A DNA stretch of 23,259 nucleotides from UJ101 sp047975265 (GTDB lineage Bacteria; Bacteroidota; Bacteroidia; Flavobacteriales; UJ101): contig JBKEDE010000001.1 of NCBI GenBank assembly GCA_047975265.1, positions 1-23,259 of the forward strand. Direction: 5' to 3'. Below the pieces are notes generated by a model, which ran no database searches, was not told the DNA's origin, and saw only the letters and a program-made list of their open reading frames with translations. The position numbers and the translations under genes were made by a program. Each line of letters starts with the position of its first letter. The stretch's first letter is position 1. Below are positions 1 to 8,057 of this stretch, one piece after another.

Positions 1-198
1 AGCCCTAAGGAATATTTGAGAGGCATTGCAATAAAAAGCAACAACAGACATGAAACACCTTCTAGGACAGCAATTGTACGAAATATGTTCAACATCATAA
101 GATACAATCATCTATATATTATAAAACAAAAATACCTGCCTTTTAATATTCAAATGTATTTTATTGTATCGATACGGCATAATTCACCTGTGAAATGA
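1..198 (+). CDS. Possible 3' end of an unidentified gene cut by the window edge
   Basis: The frame is open from base 1 to a TGA at 196-198, giving 65 codons with no stop. The first half reads like ordinary protein (KEYLRGIAIKSNNRHE...); the second half is rich in Ile, Tyr and Asn, as expected of AT-rich non-coding DNA. I recognise no family. It may be the C-terminal end of an upstream gene or chance open frame. If it starts inside the window, the first ATG in this frame is at 85; other in-frame starts would be TTG codons. Confidence 0.2.
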   Translation, partial: SPKEYLRGIAIKSNNRHETPSRTAIVRNMFNIIRYNHLYIIKQKYLPFNIQMYFIVSIRHNSPVK

Positions 199-382
199 CA
201 TTTAAGGCTACTGAAGTGTAATTATAATTATATACATCTATAAGAAATAATTAATACTCGTTTCAGGGATAGATATCTTCTGTTCAAAGGCGATTTTTTA
301 CATTTCATTGTAACAACATCCCTTTGGTTAGAATCACGTATCTAAATTTGAAAAGACTTAATGTAATATACAGTATATACTT

Positions 383-749
383 TTGTTGGTGGTAATTGAC
401 AAAACCGCCACAAAGTTGCTTAACCAATGTTTATGAATTCACTCAGACGCTGAAAATTTGAGAATAATCTACACGGAATTTTAAACTGACTAAAAACAAA
501 ACTTTACGCTGACTTTTAACACTACGCTGACCAAAAACTTTGTGAACAAAACTCAAAAGCTGACTTTTCTAAAATCTGAATGCTGACAAAATTTACGCTG
601 AATAAAATACAGTTTGAGAAACTTTGCGGAAGAAAATTACGCTGACAAGAAAGTTGCTTAATGTAAAAAATCGCTGAATGAACTCTCTCAAATCTGAATA
701 AAATTGAACCTGAAAATGACTGAGATTTAGCTAAAACTACCACCAACAA
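383..749. repeat. Perfect 12-bp inverted repeat bounding a 343-bp non-coding body
   Basis: TTGTTGGTGGTA at 383-394 is the exact reverse complement of TACCACCAACAA at 738-749. The body between them has no plausible gene. It holds a 12-bp direct repeat, AAAGTTGCTTAA, at 412-423 and 650-661, and many copies of a short ACGCTGA motif. The outer heptamers GTTGGTG (385-391) and CACCAAC (741-747) are placed and oriented as integron recombination core sites would be at the two ends of a gene cassette. They do not fit the strict GTTRRRY consensus. A small non-autonomous transposable element with terminal inverted repeats is the main alternative. Confidence 0.6.
447..678. repeat. Degenerate short direct repeats, core (T)ACGCTGA(C)
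   Basis: Exact ACGCTGA occurs at 447, 506, 524, 595 and 639, and shortened GCTGA forms at 559, 582 and 672, all on the plus strand and separated by A/T-rich runs of irregular length. The irregular spacing argues against a CRISPR array or a coding tandem repeat. The bias to one strand is clear: the reverse motif TCAGCGT is absent here. Function unknown. The repeats could be protein-binding sites, a diverged tandem array, or part of a repetitive family typical of this lineage. Confidence 0.55.
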
Positions 750-750
750 T

Positions 751-862
751 GCATAAACGCAATTACGGCGGATTCGACTTCGTCCGAATCCTCTTCGTAA
801 TTGCTTTGGTCGTTGTTTAATCTGAACTTTTTCGTATATTTACCCGTAACTGACGTTTATGC
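751..862. repeat. Long imperfect palindrome, attC-like hairpin
   Basis: An outer arm GCATAAACG (751-759) pairs with CGTTTATGC (854-862). Inside, GCAATTACG (759-767) pairs with CGTAATTGC (796-804 region), and within that GGATTCGAC pairs with GTCCGAATCC with one bulged C and a 3-nt loop. It follows directly after the right copy of the 12-bp inverted repeat. A long, imperfect, asymmetrically bulged stem beside a heptamer core is the architecture of integron attC sites, but the expected second core (GTTGGTG) after 862 is missing. It could instead be a structured repeat or a terminator for upstream DNA, although no T-run follows the stem. Confidence 0.45.
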
Positions 863-902
863 TAAATACGGTATGGATAAATTAATCAGAAGCTATATTT
901 AG

Positions 903-910
903 TACATTTG
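903..910 (+). promoter_or_regulatory. TAnnTTTG promoter element for the sensor kinase
   Basis: TACATTTG matches the Bacteroidota -7 consensus TAnnTTTG exactly. It ends only 6 nt before the ATG at 917, so transcription would start at or next to the start codon and the message would be leaderless or nearly so. No convincing -33 TTTG is visible. A weaker alternative is TATATTTA at 835-842 with a TTG about 19 nt upstream. Confidence 0.45.
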
Positions 911-916
911 TATAAT

Positions 917-2032
917 ATGTTTAAAGAGAGTAATTTAAGGATAACAAATAAAGGAAAGCGTATAATTCTTACACTATTTGCTTTTTTTGGGTCTTACATT
1001 TTTGTCTATCTTACAGATCCTTATTCTCTGATATGGCAAGGATATTTTAATCGCACAATGTGGGAGATTGTAGGAGAATTGTTTTTTTCCTTTATTTTCT
1101 GTGCTGCTATTTCAGAAGTGAGTCTTCTAATAGACCGTAAATTCAACAAGAAAATGAGATGGGATCATAACCCTCTTAAGCGGTTGATAATTCAGGGAGT
1201 GGTACAGATTGTTATTATTCTTTTACTTACATTGACTGTTCACTTTTTTTTAATCGCCTTCTTGGATGAAAATCATTTAGATATAAATACTTATGAAGCA
1301 AGATATTTTTGGCAGTGGATTATTGCTACTGTATTGATAGCATTAATGATTAGTGCCATTAATACAGGAAATTTCTTAATTACTAATTGGAAAACGACAG
1401 CTATGGAAGCCGCAGAGCATAAATTAAGAGCCACAGAGCATCAGCTAAAATCTGCACAGCATAAACAGGCAGCAACTGAATCTGAACTACAGGCGCTTAA
1501 ACTACAACTAGACTCTCATTTTGTGTTCAACAATTTGAGCATACTTTCAGAGCTTATACTAGAAGATCAGAAGCTAGGTTTTACTTATGCAGAAAACTTC
1601 ACAAAAGTATATCGTTATTTGTTAGTCAATTCACAGAAGAACTTAATAACGCTAGAAGAAGAGCTCAAATTTCTTAATGCGTATTTATTTCTTGTAAAGC
1701 ATCGTATCGGAAACGGCGTTTCATTCAAGATAAATATAAAAAGAGAAAAATTATTTCTACAAATACCTCCGTTAACCACCCAGCTTCTTATAGAAAATGC
1801 ACTCAAACATAACAGCACTATAAAGAATCACCCTTTGGAAATAAATATCTATTCAAATGACTATAACGAGTTGGTCATAATAAATAAATTAATACCTCTA
1901 GTTACACGTCCAAATTCAGCTGGTATTGGACTGAACAATATTATTAACCGTTATGCACTTATCTCTAACAAAAATCTGATAATTGAAAAAAGTGAAGATT
2001 GTTTTACCGTTAAAGTTCCATTAATATTATGA
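917..2032 (+). CDS. LytS/YehU-type sensor histidine kinase (His_kinase family)
   Basis: This inner-membrane sensor kinase of 371 residues should autophosphorylate and pass phosphate to the LytTR regulator encoded next. Four hydrophobic segments lie at about residues 14-36, 51-75, 91-117 and 134-155, followed by an Ala/Glu/Gln-rich coiled coil at about 160-195. The phosphoacceptor is His201 in the family's HFxFN-type box (SHFVFNNL). The C-terminal ATPase part shows the N-box LLIENALKHN and the glycine box SAGIGLNNI. There is no periplasmic or PAS sensor domain, so any signal must act through the membrane part. The frame also opens at a TTG at 908, but the ATG at 917 is preferred. The stop overlaps the next start in ATGA, indicating translational coupling. 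Confidence 0.93.
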   Translation: MFKESNLRITNKGKRIILTLFAFFGSYIFVYLTDPYSLIWQGYFNRTMWEIVGELFFSFIFCAAISEVSLLIDRKFNKKMRWDHNPLKRLIIQGVVQIVIILLLTLTVHFFLIAFLDENHLDINTYEARYFWQWIIATVLIALMISAINTGNFLITNWKTTAMEAAEHKLRATEHQLKSAQHKQAATESELQALKLQLDSHFVFNNLSILSELILEDQKLGFTYAENFTKVYRYLLVNSQKNLITLEEELKFLNAYLFLVKHRIGNGVSFKINIKREKLFLQIPPLTTQLLIENALKHNSTIKNHPLEINIYSNDYNELVIINKLIPLVTRPNSAGIGLNNIINRYALISNKNLIIEKSEDCFTVKVPLIL

Positions 2033-2793
2033 AAGTAAAGAAAATTTTAATTATCGAAGACGAGAAACCTAATGCAGATAGGCTGAAGCGTCTGCTTCTG
2101 GAAATGAAACCTCAATTGGAAATACTTGCAGTTATAGAAAGTGTGAGTAATGCGGTAGATTGGCTTGTGCAAAATGAAAACCCAGATATTATTTTGATGG
2201 ACGTTCGTCTTTCTGATGGACTCAGTTTTGAAATATTCAATCAAACTGAAGTAGAAAGCCCTGTAATATTTACAACCGCTTATGATGAGTATGCCGTAAG
2301 AGCCTTTAAGTACAACAGTATAGACTATCTGCTTAAACCTATTCAGAAAGAAGAATTGCAGGCTGCTCTTGAAAAGTATGATAGCCTTATTGATTATTCT
2401 TTCGGAGGCGGTGCCGCTCTGAAGAATCTACTTAATTATATCCAGCCAAAAGAATACCGAAACCGTTTTCTCATACCCTACAGAGACAGTTATAAAACTG
2501 TAATGGCCAATGACATTGCTTTTTTTTACTCAGAGTTGAATATTACAAGAGCAAAATTGTTTAACGGAGAAGAGGAAGTTTTGCCCCAAACATTGGAAAA
2601 ATTAGAACAGCAATTGGATCCGAAGCTGTTCTTCCGGGCAAACCGTCAGTATATTATCCATATGGATGCAATACAAAAGGTGCATAACCATTTCAACGGA
2701 AAACTTAAAATTGAACTGAAGAAAAATACCGGTACCGAAGTGCTGATTAGCCGTGAGAAAGCTTCGGTTTTCAAGGCGTGGTTGGATTATTAA
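2029..2793 (+). CDS. LytTR-family response regulator
   Basis: This cytoplasmic transcription regulator of 254 residues is the partner of the preceding kinase. Residues 1-118 form a receiver domain with the acidic pair Glu10/Asp11, the phosphorylation site Asp58 (ILMDVRL), Thr82/Thr83 and Lys103 in LLKP. Residues from about 145 to 254 fit the LytTR DNA-binding domain, with FFRANRQYIIHMDAI and a closing LISREKASVFKAWL. LytTR proteins usually bind pairs of short direct repeats upstream of a few targets. The closest candidates are the beta-barrel gene at 2883 and the efflux operon starting at 3748, but I could not identify a binding site. A terminator hairpin follows 40 bp after the stop. Confidence 0.95.
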   Translation: MKVKKILIIEDEKPNADRLKRLLLEMKPQLEILAVIESVSNAVDWLVQNENPDIILMDVRLSDGLSFEIFNQTEVESPVIFTTAYDEYAVRAFKYNSIDYLLKPIQKEELQAALEKYDSLIDYSFGGGAALKNLLNYIQPKEYRNRFLIPYRDSYKTVMANDIAFFYSELNITRAKLFNGEEEVLPQTLEKLEQQLDPKLFFRANRQYIIHMDAIQKVHNHFNGKLKIELKKNTGTEVLISREKASVFKAWLDY

Positions 2794-2833
2794 AAACTTG
2801 CAATTACGGTAAATCGTTTACTAAATAATACAA

Positions 2834-2862
2834 AAAGGCATAAGAGAATATCTTATGCCTTT
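2834..2862. terminator. Bidirectional intrinsic terminator
   Basis: AAAGGCATAAGA (2834-2845) and TCTTATGCCTTT (2851-2862) form a perfect 12-bp stem with a 5-nt loop. A T-rich run follows on the plus strand (to 2869) and a matching A-run precedes it, so it can end transcription from both the regulator gene and the convergent beta-barrel gene at 2883. Confidence 0.85.
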
Positions 2863-2882
2863 GTTTTTTGAAGTACAGCAAC

Positions 2883-3455
2883 CTATTTTAATGCAATCGC
2901 ATAACCTACGGAAACCATTATTCCTCTGTTTTTGATATCAGCACTTTTAACATCGGATATGTTGCTAAGTCCAAGATTATAACGTCCATCAACAATTACT
3001 TTTCCCGGACCGGCAGGAATCGCTACACCAGCACCCATTTGTATGCCGAAGTCGATCTTTTTCATCTCTCCGATAGCCACCTTAGACTTATCACTCTGAC
3101 CCAACAAAAAACCGATGGAAGGTCCCGCGTTTACATATACCTGTCCAAAACTATACTTGGCAAGAACAGGTAGCTCCAGGTAGTTCAGGTTATAGTTTTC
3201 CTTTTTGCCTCTGGTTTTGAAAGATGTACCCTTACTTACGAAATTCAATTCCGGCTGTACCGAAAAACCACCGGCACCGGTAAGGATATTCAATCCCACA
3301 CCACCCTGAAAACCTACTTTACTTTTCTCATTACTGGCTCCTTTGATAGCTTGGCTGGCAATGTTGATGCCTGCTTTGGGGATGATTTCCAGACTTTGGG
3401 CATTTACTCCGATTGCACCCATTATAAGGGTTGCTGCTAATACTAACTTTTTCAT
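2883..3455 (-). CDS. Outer-membrane beta-barrel (porin family / PorT-like) protein
   Basis: The product has 190 residues. It begins with a clear signal peptide (MKKLVLAATLIMGAIGVNA, cleavage expected after Ala19). The mature part is made of alternating glycine-rich amphipathic strands (GFQGGVGLNI, GFSVQPELNF, LNYLELPVLAKYSF, YVNAGPSIGFLLG, DFGIQMGAGVAIP) and ends in a strand with YAIALK. This is the pattern of the small eight-stranded barrel family common in Bacteroidota. Its molecular role is not known from sequence; such proteins often respond to envelope stress. It is convergent with the two-component pair and divergent from the efflux operon, with a 292-bp shared upstream region. Confidence 0.88.
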   Translation of the reverse strand: MKKLVLAATLIMGAIGVNAQSLEIIPKAGINIASQAIKGASNEKSKVGFQGGVGLNILTGAGGFSVQPELNFVSKGTSFKTRGKKENYNLNYLELPVLAKYSFGQVYVNAGPSIGFLLGQSDKSKVAIGEMKKIDFGIQMGAGVAIPAGPGKVIVDGRYNLGLSNISDVKSADIKNRGIMVSVGYAIALK

Positions 3456-3497
3456 TTCTTGTACTATTTAAAATGTTGATAAAAATATTTAACGATG

Positions 3498-3505
3498 CAA
3501 GTATA
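3498..3505 (-). promoter_or_regulatory. Probable promoter of the beta-barrel gene
   Basis: On the minus strand TATACTTG matches TAnnTTTG with one mismatch and lies 43 nt upstream of the ATG. The spacing to the nearest upstream TTG is longer than usual. The rest of the 3456-3747 intergenic region, which must also hold the efflux operon promoter, shows no clear plus-strand TAnnTTTG. Confidence 0.35.
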
Positions 3506-3747
3506 GAGATGAAAATTCAGCAGGGAAGCCAAGATTTTGCCCAAGCGTGAAAACACAAAATTGAAGTGATAAATACACCGGTTGAACCGTTTATGAGGCT
3601 AAAAATGATACTCAGATTGGAGATAATCGTTTCGAATAACCATAAAAACGCTTCACCCCCTTATTAATACGTTTCAATTAATTAGGTTAAAACATCTTGC
3701 CCCATCTTCTTTTTCTTTGTGCCGATTATCTTTTAATATAAAATAAA

Positions 3748-4887
3748 ATGAGAAATTTTTCAATGAATTATCTAAGTATGTTTAAGGTACTGCCTATACT
3801 TTTATTGGTGGCGTTGTTATCGTCCTGCGGTTCGGGTAACGAGCAGCAGGGTAATTTTGAAGCCGCCCCCCAGGAGACTGATTTTGTCCTGCTTCAACAA
3901 ACTGACGCTTCTATTGAAAATACCTATCCCGGTATTTTGGAAGGCAGTGTTAATGTAGATATAAAAGCCCAGGTGAGCGGTTATCTGGAAGCTATTTATG
4001 TCAAAGAGGGAGATTATGTACAAAAGGGACAATCGTTGTTCCGTATCAAAGGCGACGTCTTCAACGAGCAGGTTAACAATAGTAATGCTGCACTCAAAGC
4101 AGCTAAAGCTTCCCAGGCAACGGCTAAGCTGGAAGTTGAGAAACTGATTCCCCTGGTGGAAGGAAAAGTGATCACCGATATCCAGCTAAAAGAAGCACAG
4201 GCCCGTTATGATGCCGCAACTGCACAGGTAGCACAGGCACGAGCTGCGCTTGGATCGTCACAGATCAATGCTGCATTTGCAGTGATAAAAGCACCTGTGA
4301 GTGGTTATATAGGGCGTATTCCGAATAGGATAGGAAATCTGGTTACGCCAACTGATACTACACCTTTAACCACACTTTCTGAAATTGATAACGTATCTGT
4401 CTATTTTTCGCTTAGTGAAGCAGATTTTATAGCGTTTAATAAATCAGGTAACACAAGTAAAACCGTTGAACTTATCATGGCGGACGGATCATTATATAAT
4501 CAAAAAGGAAAATTGGAAATAGCTAGTGGAAATATAGATCGTATAACGGGAAGTATTGCGATGAAGGCTGTTTTTCCAAATCCTGATAAGTTACTACGTT
4601 CGGGAGGTTCTGGAAGAGTAATCATAAATAGTCTGCAAAACAACGTAGTAAAAGTTCCGAAACTTAGTGTAAAAGATATTCAAGACAAGTTCTTTGTTTT
4701 CAAGCTAGCAGACAGCGGCAAAGTGAATATGACCCCTATTGAAGTAACAGGTTCTACAGGTAGCTTCTACATCGTTAAAACTGGACTTAAATCAGGTGAT
4801 AAGATTGCTTTGAACCGTATTGATGCACTTACAGATGGATCGGAGGTTATTCCGAAAATAGAAAAAACAAGGGAATCATCTAATTAA
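3748..4887 (+). CDS. RND efflux periplasmic adaptor subunit (membrane fusion lipoprotein)
   Basis: This 379-residue adaptor links the inner-membrane RND pump to the outer-membrane factor. It carries a lipoprotein signal with a lipobox ending at Cys27 (LLSSCGSG). It then shows the order typical of AcrA/MexA proteins: a lipoyl-like half (DIKAQVSGYLEAIYVKEGDYV), an alpha-helical hairpin rich in Ala (about residues 105-165), the second lipoyl half (IKAPVSGYIGRI) and beta-barrel and membrane-proximal domains. The length is normal for the family. The ATG at 3748 is taken as start; in-frame ATGs at 3763 and 3778 would give shorter, more typical signal peptides. It is the first gene of an operon, 21 bp before the pump gene. 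Confidence 0.94.
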   Translation: MRNFSMNYLSMFKVLPILLLVALLSSCGSGNEQQGNFEAAPQETDFVLLQQTDASIENTYPGILEGSVNVDIKAQVSGYLEAIYVKEGDYVQKGQSLFRIKGDVFNEQVNNSNAALKAAKASQATAKLEVEKLIPLVEGKVITDIQLKEAQARYDAATAQVAQARAALGSSQINAAFAVIKAPVSGYIGRIPNRIGNLVTPTDTTPLTTLSEIDNVSVYFSLSEADFIAFNKSGNTSKTVELIMADGSLYNQKGKLEIASGNIDRITGSIAMKAVFPNPDKLLRSGGSGRVIINSLQNNVVKVPKLSVKDIQDKFFVFKLADSGKVNMTPIEVTGSTGSFYIVKTGLKSGDKIALNRIDALTDGSEVIPKIEKTRESSN

Positions 4888-4908
4888 TATCCTAAATAAA
4901 AGACAATT

Positions 4909-7719
4909 ATGTTACGAAAAATAATAGATAGGCCAGTATTGGCCACTGTAATTTCCATTATCCTTGTGATTTTGGGTATTATTGGTTTGACAAGGCTTTC
5001 GGTGACTCGATTTCCGGATATTTCACCACCTACTGTAACGGTATCTGGTTCTTATCCAGGAGGAAACAGTGAAACGGTTATCCGATCTGTGGTAACACCA
5101 TTGGAGGAACAGATCAATGGTGTGGAAGATATGCAGTATATTAAGTCCACTGCAAGTAATGATGGTAGTTTTTCTATCTCGATTATATTCAAGCAAGGCG
5201 TAAATGCGGACCAGGCAGCTGTAAATGTCCAGAACCGTGTACAACAGGCTACGCCGATATTGCCGGCTGAGGTGGTGCGTATGGGGCTTACAACATCCAA
5301 GCAGCAGAATAGTATGATTATGATCTTTAACCTGTATGCGGATGATAATAACAGATACGATGAAAAGTTTCTTCAGAATTATGCCAATATCAATCTGATA
5401 CCACAGTTAAAGCGGGTTCCAGGTGTTGGTCAGGCACAGGTTTTTGGTAGTAAGGATTACTCCATGAGGGTGTGGTTGGATCCACGAAAAATGGCAGGAT
5501 ATAGTTTAGTTCCTTCTGACATTGTAGCAGCTATTTCTGACCAGAGCCTGGAAGCTGCTCCTGGGAAATTTGGTGAAGAGTCAAATGCCGTACTGGAATA
5601 TGTTATTCGGTATAAAGGGAAGAAAAATCTGCCGGAAGACTATGGAAATATTGTGGTTAAAAATAATGGGGCTGATCTAATACGCCTGAATGATGTTGCA
5701 AGGGTGGAGTTCGGGTCCATTGCTTATGGAAGTGACAACAAGTCCAACGGCCGTAATGCTGTAACCATTGCCATATTACAGACAACCGGCTCGAATGCAA
5801 ATGAAATCGAAATAGGTATTAACAAAGAAATCGAAAGACTAGCCCCATCCTTTCCTCCCGGTATTGGATACAGTAAAATCATGAGTACCAAAGAAAAGCT
5901 GGATGAAGCGACAGGACAGGTAAAATCCACGCTGATTGAAGCATTTATTTTGGTATTTATTGTCGTATTCCTTTTCCTTCAGGATTTCCGTTCGACTATT
6001 ATTCCGGCTATTGCCGTACCGGTAGCTATTGTAGGAACATTTTTCTTCCTGCTTATTTTAGGATTCACGATAAATGTACTGACGCTTTTTGCTCTGGTAT
6101 TGGCAATCGGTATTGTAGTTGATGATGCGATTGTCGTCGTTGAAGCGGTGCATAGTAAAATGGAAGGTACAAACTTAACAGGAAAAGAAGCAACCTACAG
6201 TGCTATGAGTGAAATTACCGGGGCTGTGATCTCCATTACACTCGTGATGTCAGCCGTATTTATTCCTATCGGATTTATGGAAGGATCTGCCGGTATATTC
6301 TATAAGCAGTTTGCTTATACACTGGCTATTGCCATCATTATATCCGCTGTCAATGCACTTACCCTGACGCCTGCTTTATGTGCCTTATTGCTGAAAAACA
6401 ACCATAATGGTGATTCAGATAAGAAACACGGATTTGGTAAACGTTTTTTTACGGCTTTCAATGCCGGTTTCAATAACCTAACCAACAGATATGTAAGATC
6501 AATCCGCTTTCTGACTGCCCGTAAATGGTTAGCGGCAGGCTTTATAGCCGCTGTTATCGGTGTTGCCGGATGGTCAATGTTCAGTACGCCTAAGAGTTTT
6601 GTACCTATGGAGGATGACGGAATGTTTATCTATTCGCTAACGATGCCTCCCGGTACCGCTTTAGGTCCCACAACAGAGGTCGTTCGTAAAATAGATGGTT
6701 TACTGGCAGATATCGAAGCTATTGAGGATAATACGGCCATTACGGGTTTTAATATGTTGAGCAACAGTAGCGGTCCTGCTTACGCAGTTGGATTTGTAAA
6801 GTTCAAGCCCAAGAAAGATAGGGGTGCCGTGAAGGATATTGACGAGCTGATGGGCATTGTAAATGAAAAACTGGCAACCATCAAGGAAGGTTCTATCCTA
6901 GCATTGAGGATGCCACCTGTTGAGGGATATGGCATTAGCGGCGGAGCAGAAATTGTACTCCAGGATCGTATGGGACGTGATCCGGCAACCCTGAAAGCGA
7001 AAGCAGACGAACTGATCGGTAATATTATGCAGATTCCAGGTGTGCAGTTTGCCTACACTACGTTCAGGGCAGATTATCCACAGTTTGAGCTGGAAGTAGA
7101 TGAAGATAAAGCCAAGCAAATGGGGGTGAGTGTCAGCGGAATGCTGAACGTGATCCAAAGCTACTTCTCTGGCGACCAGTCTCTCAACTTTTCGCGTTTT
7201 GGTAAATTTTACCGGGTGAATGTCAAAGCAGAAGGCGATGCCCGTAAGGACGAACAGTCGTTGAGTGAAATTTTTGTAAGAAATAACGAAGGTCAGATGG
7301 TACCTGTAAAATCGCTGATAACACTAAAAAAAGTCTATGGTCCTGAATCGGTAAGCCGCTACAACCTGTATAACGCTGTAACCATCAATGTGAACGCAAT
7401 GCCGGGTGTAAGTAATGGGGAACTGATGGATAAAATGGAGCAGGTACTGAAGAAAATGCCTTCTGATTATAGTTATGAATGGACAGGATTGAGCTTAGAA
7501 GAAAAATCTTCCGGAAACCAGACTACCTTAATTTTAGGCTTGTGTTTGCTATTCGTTTATTTTCTGTTAGCGGCTCAGTACGAAAGCTATCTGTTACCAT
7601 TAGCTGTATTGCTGTCTATTCCTACGGGAGTTTTAGGAGCGTATTTGGGAATAAAAGCCATTGGGCTCGATAACAACATCTATGTACAGATCGGGTTGAT
7701 TATGCTGGTCGGGCTATAA
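4909..7719 (+). CDS. RND efflux permease (AcrB/HAE1 type), truncated by an in-frame stop
   Basis: This is the proton-driven inner-membrane pump of the tripartite system. The N-terminal helix (FxxRPVLATVISIILVILG type), the docking and porter domains and transmembrane helices 2-9 are all present and well conserved. The proton-relay aspartate pair is Asp405/Asp406 in GIVVDDAIVVVEAV. The frame stops at TAA 7717-7719 after 936 residues, whereas the family is about 1040-1050 long and the same frame continues to 8046 with the rest of the protein. The missing part contains the relay lysine (AcrB Lys940, codon 939 here) and the last helices, so the truncated product should not transport. It could be a genuine pseudogene, a phase-variable or reversible mutation, or a sequence error. 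It is the second gene of the operon. Confidence 0.9.
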   Translation: MLRKIIDRPVLATVISIILVILGIIGLTRLSVTRFPDISPPTVTVSGSYPGGNSETVIRSVVTPLEEQINGVEDMQYIKSTASNDGSFSISIIFKQGVNADQAAVNVQNRVQQATPILPAEVVRMGLTTSKQQNSMIMIFNLYADDNNRYDEKFLQNYANINLIPQLKRVPGVGQAQVFGSKDYSMRVWLDPRKMAGYSLVPSDIVAAISDQSLEAAPGKFGEESNAVLEYVIRYKGKKNLPEDYGNIVVKNNGADLIRLNDVARVEFGSIAYGSDNKSNGRNAVTIAILQTTGSNANEIEIGINKEIERLAPSFPPGIGYSKIMSTKEKLDEATGQVKSTLIEAFILVFIVVFLFLQDFRSTIIPAIAVPVAIVGTFFFLLILGFTINVLTLFALVLAIGIVVDDAIVVVEAVHSKMEGTNLTGKEATYSAMSEITGAVISITLVMSAVFIPIGFMEGSAGIFYKQFAYTLAIAIIISAVNALTLTPALCALLLKNNHNGDSDKKHGFGKRFFTAFNAGFNNLTNRYVRSIRFLTARKWLAAGFIAAVIGVAGWSMFSTPKSFVPMEDDGMFIYSLTMPPGTALGPTTEVVRKIDGLLADIEAIEDNTAITGFNMLSNSSGPAYAVGFVKFKPKKDRGAVKDIDELMGIVNEKLATIKEGSILALRMPPVEGYGISGGAEIVLQDRMGRDPATLKAKADELIGNIMQIPGVQFAYTTFRADYPQFELEVDEDKAKQMGVSVSGMLNVIQSYFSGDQSLNFSRFGKFYRVNVKAEGDARKDEQSLSEIFVRNNEGQMVPVKSLITLKKVYGPESVSRYNLYNAVTINVNAMPGVSNGELMDKMEQVLKKMPSDYSYEWTGLSLEEKSSGNQTTLILGLCLLFVYFLLAAQYESYLLPLAVLLSIPTGVLGAYLGIKAIGLDNNIYVQIGLIMLVGL

Positions 7720-8046
7720 GCTAAAAATGCTATCCAGAGTGTAGAGTGTGCCGTACAGCGGAGACAGGCAGGTCTTTCTATTGCTGAAGCGGCATTTGAA
7801 GGAGCCAAAGCAAGACTTAGACCTATTATTATGACCTCACTGGCGTTTATAGCAGGTATGGTTCCGTTGATGCTTTCCTCAGGAGGTACAGCCATAGGAA
7901 ACCGCTCCATCAGTACCAGCGCGGCCATGGGAATGCTGAGCGGCGTTATATTGGGCGTGATCGTCATACCATTGCTTTACATCTTTTTCCAGTATTTACA
8001 GGAAAAGGTATCAGGAAAAAAACAGGTAGTAACCAATCCAGAATAA
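7720..8046 (+). pseudogene. C-terminal remainder of the RND permease after the nonsense codon
   Basis: This stretch is in the same frame as the permease and continues it without any gap: AKNAI, then the RLRPIIMTSLAFIAGMVPLM segment, then the last helix and a polar tail (SGKKQVVTNPE). Together with 4909-7719 it makes 1045 residues, the normal HAE1 length. Just after the stop, residues 943, 944 and 947 are Gln, Ser and Cys where the family has Leu, Ile and Phe (AKNAILIVEFA). An ATG at 7831 could in theory restart translation but would give only two helices. It ends 11 bp before the outer-membrane factor gene. Confidence 0.85.
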
Positions 8047-8057
8047 AAATAGAAATA

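Noticed and set aside
447..678. Possible CRISPR array
   Set aside because: Repeats are only 5-9 bp, spacing is irregular, and no cas genes are present.
522..749. 75-codon minus-strand frame across the ACGCTGA region
   Set aside because: It starts with TTG inside the inverted repeat, and its composition only reflects the repeat body; no family resemblance.
7831..8046. Independent small gene starting at ATG 7831
   Set aside because: The sequence is the in-frame C-terminal part of the RND permease, and the ATG is an internal methionine of the conserved MTSLAF segment.
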